Shown in pieces: positions 57,651 through 64,000 of a DNA stretch of 64,000 nucleotides. The notes beneath the pieces are model-generated. The model did not search any database. It was given only the letters and a program-made list of their open reading frames with translations, and was not told where the DNA came from. The stretch covers positions 58,953,579-59,017,578 of the forward strand of contig CM055101.1 in assembly GCA_029204225.1 (NCBI GenBank), given 5' to 3'. Source of the stretch: Diphasiastrum complanatum (Eukaryota > Streptophyta > Lycopodiopsida > Lycopodiales > Lycopodiaceae). Each line of letters begins with the position of its first letter. Position 1 is the first letter of the stretch. Made by a program: the position numbers and the translations under genes.

Positions 57651-58008
57651 TGTTACGAGCTCGTAACCAGGGCTGAACCCTAGGGAACACAAATAGGTCA
57701 GATACCGCAGTCAGGGTCGTGTCCAGCGTACATGACCAACAGGGCAAGACAGTGTGAGTAGTGTGCCCCAGCACGGTCCATAGCCATGGCGGGCCTAACA
57801 CAGCCTAGGGACCCTGTCAGCAGGATAGGGCTCCTAGTTGGGTCCCGACGTGCAGTCGGCCACATCAGTGCCACGTGGCCGACACTTGGCAGTAGCATGC
57901 TACCAGTCCTCACACTGGGCTAGGAGGGGCTTACTCTATATCAGGGAGTAGGCAAGGTTGGGTGGATCAGTTAGTGTTTGCCCTACTGTGGTGTTAGGAT
58001 CTATTACA
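57651..58008 (+). repeat. 5' LTR of the chromovirus
   Basis: Starts TGTTACGAGCTCGTAACC, itself a small palindrome, and ends GGATCTATTACA. It matches 63166-63476 with few differences, so the insertion is fairly young compared with element A. Confidence 0.88.
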
Positions 58009-58009
58009 C

Positions 58010-58022
58010 TGGTATCAGAGCC
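58010..58022 (+). promoter_or_regulatory. Primer-binding site of the chromovirus
   Basis: TGGTATCAGAGCC, exact initiator-Met complement, one base after the LTR. Confidence 0.92.
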
Positions 58023-58912
58023 ATCTCCATCCTAGGGAGTTCAGTAGCAGCAGTAGAGAAAGCTATCAGAAGATAGGAAAGATCTTGGAGATTTTCAGAA
58101 AGGCTTAGAGGAGAGAAATCGTTGTAGAGACAGCTATCTAACCTAGAAATTTCAGTGTAATTCCAAGCCATCTGAGGAAAATATCAGAACTCTACTGTAG
58201 CATAGATCCATCGCTGTAGTTTAGATGATCTAGTTCTGATTTACAAGAAAAAATCACTAAGATCTAAGGGGAATCTGGAGAGGGAGAAATATACAGATCC
58301 AACGCTATGGGTTCTTGAAGAATCTGACCTTTTGCAAGAGACGTGAGCCTCAAATCGTAGGGATTTTGAGCAGGGAGGCTACTTGCCTGGCAGCGAGGGA
58401 GGAGCACACTTCGAATCAGAATTTTCCAAGGAAGTTAGGCCCCAAATCCCGATTTTTTGGAGCCACAGTTCTGGAAGACATACAGCGAGGGTTCTCAAAG
58501 ACCCAAATCAGATTTTTTCCACCATTTTCAACTCTTCAAATCTGATTTTGAAGACAGATTGACCACTACCCTGGCAGCGAGAAAGGTCTTTGGCAGAAAC
58601 CACAAGTTTGCAGCTGTTTTCAGGTTCTAAAACGGAAATTTTGGAGCAAAAACTATACATCTCAGACAGCGAGGGAAGGGGTCAAGACAATCAGAAGTTT
58701 GTTTCTTTTTCTTGGTACCCTGATCTTTTTCCGGACAGTAGATCTAAAAGCAGTGGACGAAGAGCTGAAAGGGCTTTTCTTGATTCTCTCTGTGGAAGTA
58801 CAGTCCTCTGAAACAGCTAAGTCACCTTTCCTTTCCCTTGTACAGTTATAAATTAGTCTTTTAAGACTTTTTTTCCTTCAGAAGTTAAGGTACCTCTCTT
58901 TCAGTTCCGAAG
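58023..58912 (+). other. Untranslated leader of the chromovirus
   Basis: About 890 bases between PBS and gag start. Short ORFs at 58315 and 58590 have no motif. The phrase ctggcagcgaggga recurs twice (about 58387 and 58572) as a small repeat. Confidence 0.6.
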
Positions 58913-59590
58913 ATGACCACTCCTCAGGGACCTGATCAACCCCCGGAGAGAGGCTTCGACGAACTTGAAATAGAAGCCTTGGCTTACAAAAAAGGGAAGG
59001 AACCAATGGAATTGGAAGAACAGGAACAGTTCGCCGAAGAACTCGACGAACTGGTTACCAAGGAGCAGTTTCTCCAGTTGGTAACAGAAGTGGATGAACT
59101 GAAGTTGGCATTAGCCAATTTCAAGTCCAGCGTGGACGATTCGTTCGCTGAACTCAAAAGCTTGATTTTGAGTTCCGCGAAAGGAAGCCTTAAGCTTTTG
59201 AAGAAGCTTTCCTAAGAGAATTTCTACTAGAAAATGAACTTGATAGAGCCTGGGAAGCCTGGGAAAGAACAGTAATGGACAAGTCCCTCATCCAATATAT
59301 CTCGCAGTATCGAGAAGCAATTTTAAAGATTAAAAGTATGGATGATTTTCAGAAAATCAGGGGATTTGTCCGTGGCCTCAAAGATGAATATAAAGTAGAG
59401 GTCCAGAGAAACTCGCCTACTACCCTTGAAATTTTAAAGGTGAAGCTCCTCAGAAACGCCCTTCACTCATACAGCCCTTAAAACCAGATGAGTTTGAGAA
59501 AGCCAAACAAGAACGTTTGTGCTTTGTGTGTATGGGCAAGGGACAGACAGTCAGACAGTGTCCCAAGGGGCCTTTCACTAAAAAAGATAA
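58913..59590 (+). pseudogene. Gag of the chromovirus, frameshifted
   Basis: The structural capsid/nucleocapsid protein. ATG at 58913 (MTTPQGPDQPPERGFDELEI) is the first good start after the leader. The N-terminus is acidic with a coiled-coil-like part (FLQLVTEVDELKLALANFKS) and stops at 59215. The capsid-like part resumes as YISQYREAILKIKSMDDFQK and LKDEYKVEVQRNSPTTLE (59275-59481). Another shift brings CFVCMGKGQTVRQC near 59520, a CCHC knuckle with Gln in place of the zinc-binding His. A middle section of gag is missing between the first and second parts. Confidence 0.82.
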
Positions 59591-60089
59591 GAAAGATAAA
59601 AAACAAGTTCATCTTGTTCAGATTGTATGTTTCCCCAGTGACTCGACAGCTTCCGAGATCAAAGTGTATCATGAAGATCATGAACATTGTTGCCAGCTGA
59701 CCTTTGCAATGCTAGCGAGACCCTTCAGCTTTGGGCCGCATGACTTAGTACGTATGCATGGGAAAGTTGGTAACCGGTCAGTAAGAGTTATGGTTGATGA
59801 TGGGGCAACCCATAATTTCATCAACTACACCCTGGTTAAAAAGCTTAAACTACCAGAAGTACCTAGTCAGCATAGGTACATAGTTTCATTAGCTAAGGGT
59901 GAAGATAAAAGAATATGGGAGACTATGGTAAGTAATTTGAATCTTGGTATTCAGGGGTACCAAAATGAAATAAACTTTCAGATTATGCACCTGGATCGCA
60001 CAGATATTGTTCTCGGGAGAGATTGGCTCTACAGTTTAGGACCTTCCCTCCACAAACTATCAGGAGAACACCCTCAGCTTTCAGCATAA
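59591..60089 (+). pseudogene. Protease region of the chromovirus
   Basis: Aspartic protease that cuts the polyprotein. The frame open from 59517 to 60089 continues from the zinc knuckle through a Lys-rich linker. It has VRVMVDDGATHNFINYTLVK, the protease active site, where the usual D-S/T-G reads D-D-G. A later LGRDWLYSLGP matches the typical end of the chromovirus protease. A stop and shift separate it from RT. The Asp-Asp-Gly change would be expected to impair activity. Confidence 0.85.
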
Positions 60090-60273
60090 AGGCCGAGAGA
60101 TCCAGTTGCATGGGGAGCATGATGTTCCCAACAGTCCTATGGTCTGCAGTTCAGAGCTCTGTTAGCTAATCGGAGACGAAGACCATCAGGTATTCTTATG
60201 TGACTTTCAGTTTATTCTTGAAGTTTCTATTTCCAGTTCTATTCAGCAGAAAATTAGTAAACTAGAAACTTTA

Positions 60274-61600
60274 TTGTCTAAATTTAAAGATGTTTTTCCT
60301 GAAGATTTGCCACATGGTTTACCACCTAGCAGAGAGGTAGATCATGTAATAAACCTAGTACCAGGTACAACACCTGTTTTTAAACCTCCGTATCGGGTCA
60401 GCCGAACAGAGGATGAAGAAATAACTAGGCAGTTAACATATTATCTTGGGAAAGGCCAAATTCAGACCAGTAGTTCACCATGGGCCTCACCAGTCCTATT
60501 GGTGAAAAAGAAAGAGGGGTCTATGCGTCTTTGCGTAGATTACAGAGCCCTCAATAAAGTCACAATTAAGAATAAATACCCTATGCCTCGGGCAGACGAC
60601 AGGGCTAAGTTTTTCAGCAAAATAGACCTCAGATCGGGATATCATCAAGTCCGTATAAATCGGAAGATGTCTCGAAAACAACTTTTAGGACTCGTCACGG
60701 TCATTATGAGTTTAAGGTGATGCCATTTGGGCTCACAAATGCTCCAGCTACCTTTATGACCTTGATGAACAATGTCCTCAGACCATACTTGGGTAAGTTT
60801 GTAGTCGTATTTTTAGATGACATCCTCGTTTACAGCAAAACGAGGAAGGAGCATCTAAAACACCTCAGAAAGGTGTTTCGACTGCTCAGGAAGCATAAGC
60901 TCTATGCTAAACAATCCAAGTGTGAATTCTTCGTTGAAGAAGTAGCATATTTGGGTCACATTATCTCTTCAGATGGGATTAAGATGAACCCAAATAAAGT
61001 TAAAGCCATACTCAGTTGGCTGAGACCTCAAAATATTTTGGAACTTCAGATCTTTCTTGGTTTGGCGGGATAGTACAGACGATTTGTCAAGGAATATGCT
61101 CAGATAGCAGTTCCTATGACAAATCTTCTTAAGGGGAAGGGAAAGGAGTTCATTTGGGAGTCCGCACAGCAGGAGAGCTTTGATGCTCTCAAAACAGCCT
61201 TAGCTACAGCACCAGTTTTAAAAGTCGTCGACCCCAATCAGCCATTTGTGGTCGAAACAGATGCTAGCGACTTTGCAGTAGGTGCTGTGCTGTGCTAACT
61301 CAGGGTGGACGACCAGTTGCGTTCGAGAGTAAAAAACTCGAGCCAGCTCAGACTAGGTACAGTGCCTATGAAAAGGAACTCTTTTCTATAGTTCATGCCC
61401 TTGAGACTTGGAGGCATTATTTGTATGGTGCCAACTTTGAAGTCCTGACAGACCATGAGAGTCTCAGATACCTTCGCAATCAACCTGAGCTTAGAGGTCG
61501 GAAAGCTCGTTGGGCAGAGTTGATGCAAGAGTTTGACATGTCTATCAGATATAGACGTGGAAAACTCAAGAAAGTAGGAGATGCCCTTAGCAGAATGCCT
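60274..61600 (+). pseudogene. Reverse transcriptase and RNase H of the chromovirus
   Basis: RT begins [20 protein letters not shown] and has [20 protein letters not shown] and [21 protein letters not shown] small deletion after PRADD removes about seven family residues before [17 protein letters not shown]. After a shift near 60715, [12 protein letters not shown] and the catalytic [10 protein letters not shown] follow (Asp pair at residues 34-35 of the 60717 ORF). A TAG replaces a Tyr codon at 61070 (LAG-stop-YRRF). RNase H has VVETDASDFAVGAVL, then a shift near 61295, then YSAYEKELFSIVHALETWRH and FEVLTDHESLRYL. Integrase follows in the same frame. Confidence 0.93.
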
Positions 61601-63154
61601 ATGATAAACGAGCTGAGTTTTACTCAGATTCGTAATGAGTTACTCGAGTCCTTGAGAGGGAAATGCCAGCATGATGCATTCTTCTCTACTATCTGGAACT
61701 CAGTCCAGAGCAGACAGTTACAGACTCCAGAACCAGTTCCCGGGGCTGGTGACAGTTCATCCAAGAATACGGCAGCTTCCGTTGAGGATGATGATGATGA
61801 GTTCGAGTATACGTCGTCAGATGACGTTGAGGATTCTGAGCCTGTATTACCCAAGCAAACCCCAGTGGTTGAGGGTCAGTTGACTCAAGGATTCAAATGG
61901 AAACAGTATTCCATTCAAGATGAGTACTTGCTCTATAGAGATAGAGTATGTGTCCTCAATTCAAAGGATTATAGGCAGCAGGTCCTATATGAATGTCATG
62001 ACAATCCTAGTCCGGGACACCCAGGCATACAAAAGACCTATGAGCTTTTTCGTAGGCAATTTTTCTGGCCCAGTATGAAAAAGGACGTCCACCAGTATGT
62101 AACCAATTGCCAAAAATGTCAAGTAAACAAAGCAGAGCGTTTAAAGGCAGGAGGGTTGTTGCATCCCTTAGAAATACCAGTTGGTAAATGGGAGAGTATC
62201 TCCATGGATTGTATAGTAGGCCTGCCTAAAACCCAAAAGGGTAATGACGCTATATGGGTCACAGTTGATCGTCTGACCAAAATGGCTCATCTCATTCCGA
62301 CCAAAACAACCGTTAGAGCTTTAGAGTTAGCAAGGTTGTTTGTAGACGGGCTATTTAAATTGTACGGTCTACCTTCCGGCATAGTCAGCGACCGGGACAG
62401 TAAGTTTACTGGAAATTTTTGGAGGGCAGTATTCCATCATCTCCATACTAAACTTAATATGAGTACCTTAGACCATCCACAAACAGACGGTCAAACAGAG
62501 AGGGTAAATCAAGTGCTGGAGGATATGCTGATGTACGGTTTTCAGCCACGCTCACCCACAGCTGTAGGGTTTAAACAAGAAAAAGTTGAAGCAGCTAGAA
62601 ACTTTTTAGAGGACCTAAACCAGATGATAGAACATGCTAAGCGTAGCATCAGGCAGTCCCAGGATCGAGCCAGGCATTATGCAGATCCACACAGACGGGA
62701 TGTGTAGTTCTCCACTAGTGAGAAAGTCTACTTGAGAGTCCCAGTCGACTCTAAAACCCTCAAATCAGGAGTGTGTGGTAAGTTGTCTCCAAGGTATTGT
62801 GGTCCCTTTACCATCAGTAGGAGACTAGGCGAGGTCACCTATGAACTAGAACTCCCACACATCAGTAAGGTTTTTCCAGTCTTTCATGTAAGTCAGTTAC
62901 AAAAAGCCTTAACCAGATCAGACAATCTCCCATTGGATCCTCCACTTCTAGTTCTCCCATTGGATCCTCAACAACCTCCACATGAACCAGAGCAGATTCT
63001 TGATAGTAGAGGGACGCAGACTCGTCATACTCTATACCGAGAATATCTGGTTAAGTGGAATGATCAGCCTGTTGAGAATGCCACTTGGGAAAGAGGCAGT
63101 GTCCTTCGCAAGATTTTTCCAGACTTTTTTCAGATTTTTTCAGACGGTTCTTAA
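61601..63154 (+). pseudogene. Integrase and chromodomain of the chromovirus
   Basis: After an acidic spacer (DDDDEFEYTSSDDVEDSE) the zinc region reads HPGIQKTYELFRRQFFWPSM with CQKCQ. The core has ISMDCIVGLPKTQKGNDAIW (first Asp), GIVSDRDSKFTGNFW (second Asp) and DHPQTDGQTERVNQVLEDML (Glu). About 50 residues of the core end are deleted before FQPRSPTAVGF. A stop at 62705 breaks HRRDV from KVYLRVP. The C-terminus contains SPRYCGPFTISRRLGEVTYE and, at about 62985-63120, a chromodomain: EPEQILDSRG, YREYLVKWNDQPVENATWE. Chromodomains steer such integrases to marked chromatin. Dead copy, but all domains are identifiable. Confidence 0.93.
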
Positions 63155-63165
63155 GGGGGAGGGAG
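63153..63165 (+). other. Polypurine tract of the chromovirus
   Basis: AAGGGGGAGGGAG lies directly before the 3' LTR. Confidence 0.9.
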
Positions 63166-63476
63166 TGTTACGAGCTCGTAACCAGGGTCGAACCCTAGGG
63201 AACACAGATAGGTCAAATACCACAGTCAGAGTCGTGTCCAGCGTACATGACCAACAGGGCAAGACAGTGTGAGTAGTGTGCCCCAGCACGGTCCATAGCC
63301 ATGGCGGGCCTAACATAGCCTAGGGACCCTGTCAACAGGATAGGGCTCCCAGTTGGGTCCCGACATGCAGTCGGCCACGTCAGTGCCACGTGGCCGACAC
63401 TTGGCAGTAGCATGCCACCAGTCCTCACACTAGGCTAGGAGGGGCTTACTCTATATCAGGGAGTAGGCAAGGTTGG
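63166..63476 (+). repeat. 3' LTR of the chromovirus, truncated
   Basis: Matches the first 312 bases of the 5' LTR to caaggttgg, then switches to ITS2 sequence. The last 46 bases of the LTR are missing. Confidence 0.9.
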
Positions 63477-63663
63477 TCGGCCGAAATACAGGGTGCGCGT
63501 GGGAGCAGCTCCCTAGAAGCTGCGGCCAGGTGGTCCGTCCCTCTCGGGGCGAAGTCTCCCGTCGGTCGGAGCCGCGCGCTCTCGGCCCCAACGCAGCAAC
63601 TCGGCGCACGGTTCGTGTCTCGGGACCCTCGCGGTCCCGGAACCCAGCCTTGTACCCCAAGGT
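63477..63663 (+). other. 3' part of ITS2
   Basis: GC-rich sequence (gccgcgcgctctcggcccca, cgcggtcccgg) leading directly into the 26S start, as rDNA ITS2 does. The 5.8S gene that should precede it is absent. Confidence 0.75.
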
Positions 63664-63765
63664 TGGACCTCAGATCAGGCAAGGCTACCCACTAAGCTTA
63701 AGCATATCACTAAGAGGAGGAGAAGAAACTAACCAAGATTTCCCTAGTAACGGCGAGCGAACCAG
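63664..63765 (+). pseudogene. 26S rRNA 5' end fragment
   Basis: The large-subunit start is recognised from ggacctcagatcaggcaagg through cttaagcatatcactaagag to cctagtaacggcgagcgaac. It differs at normally invariant sites (actaagaggagga for aataagcggagga). Only about 100 bases are present before the 3.7-kb repeat resumes. Confidence 0.9.
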
Positions 63766-63775
63766 AAAGTGTCTT

Positions 63776-64000
63776 GATGTAGTATGCGAACCCGTTATTA
63801 GCAGCCGTTACTTCTTGCTCCCTCAAAGGATTAATCAGCTGCGATTGGACACAAGGAATCCCGGTCACGATTATGTGGAATAAATTTTTATAGGCCGTGA
63901 AGTGTCAACTTGAATAATGTATATTTTCTTGTAGTTTATGACATAAAACGCATTATAAAGTTGTTGTCCCTTTGAACTTTAATCATCAAGTATTGAATTA
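63776..64000. repeat. 3.7-kb repeat resuming after the rDNA block
   Basis: From atgtagtatgcgaacccg the sequence matches the units at 43445, 47144 and 50844, and continues to the window end. It is slightly diverged, with short extra stretches such as ttataggccgtgaag. Confidence 0.85.

Larger units (their letters stand above)
57651..63476 (+). mobile_element. Ty3/gypsy chromovirus inserted in ITS1, 3' LTR truncated
   Basis: The element has a 358-bp 5' LTR, PBS, gag, protease, RT, RNase H, integrase and a C-terminal chromodomain, a polypurine tract and 311 bases of the 3' LTR. Then ITS2 and 26S sequence follows. The missing LTR end, 3' ITS1, 5.8S and 5' ITS2 indicate a deletion after insertion. 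The target duplication cannot be tested. Stops and frameshifts make it non-functional. Confidence 0.92.

Noticed and set aside
57553-57913. Minus-strand ORFs across the 5' LTR (82 and 71 codons), repeated at 63213-63428
   Set aside because: They lie within LTR sequence and recur in the other LTR for that reason; no protein motif.
63446-63883. Long ORFs on both strands across ITS2/26S (78 and 136 codons)
   Set aside because: They fall in GC-rich rDNA spacer and rRNA; open frames there are a composition effect.

Overview
The window is repeat-dominated nuclear DNA of a land plant with a large, transposon-rich genome. The evidence is LTR retrotransposons primed by plant-type initiator-Met tRNA sites, a chromodomain Ty3/gypsy element, Ty1/copia fragments, and a plant-like 18S/ITS/26S rDNA fragment. 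I cannot place it more finely; fern, gymnosperm and lycophyte are all open. I see no intact conventional host gene. Almost everything is a mobile element, a broken copy of one, or an unrecognised gene cluster.

Layout. 1-2349 holds two minisatellites and the distal half of an unknown degenerate ORF. 2355-10908 is a nearly complete minus-strand LTR retrotransposon (5-bp target duplication, 1.1-kb LTRs, gag, zinc knuckle, three leader minisatellites, no recognisable pol) that split that ORF; its other half is at 10914-11480. 11951-13245 is an unrecognised spliced gene. 13246-17392 is a Ty1/copia element carrying a clean internal inversion. 17632-23746 is the most unusual part: a histone H3/CENH3-like gene remnant (minus), a 1.57-kb divergent control region full of paired inverted motifs, an unknown spliced plus-strand gene, and a convergent minus-strand gene with a transposase-like motif. 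24.2-30.1 kb holds remnants of two tandem Ty3/gypsy pol regions and their promoters, all minus. 30.1-39.2 kb has non-coding sequence, a copia fragment, a foldback element, a truncated minus-strand copia element (34.0-36.8 kb), a possible SINE and simple repeats. 39.2-39.6 kb looks like the promoter and first exon of a captured EMSY-like host gene.

39.68-55.8 kb is a tandem array. Three nearly identical 3.7-kb units (41829-52926), each with a 452-bp minus-strand LTR plus PBS, lie between two diverged copies. Each unit carries a short ORF that looks like a secretory signal peptide. 55.8-63.8 kb is a degenerate rDNA fragment (18S pseudogene, part of ITS1, end of ITS2, start of 26S) whose ITS1 was hit by a chromovirus; the far LTR end, 5.8S and adjacent spacers are missing. 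The rDNA block sits inside a further copy of the 3.7-kb repeat, which resumes at 63776.

Working together: the retroelements are dead or non-autonomous, and the array is best explained by LTR-LTR unequal recombination. The cluster at 17.6-23.7 kb shares leader motifs between divergent genes and is the best candidate for an undescribed mobile or virus-like element.
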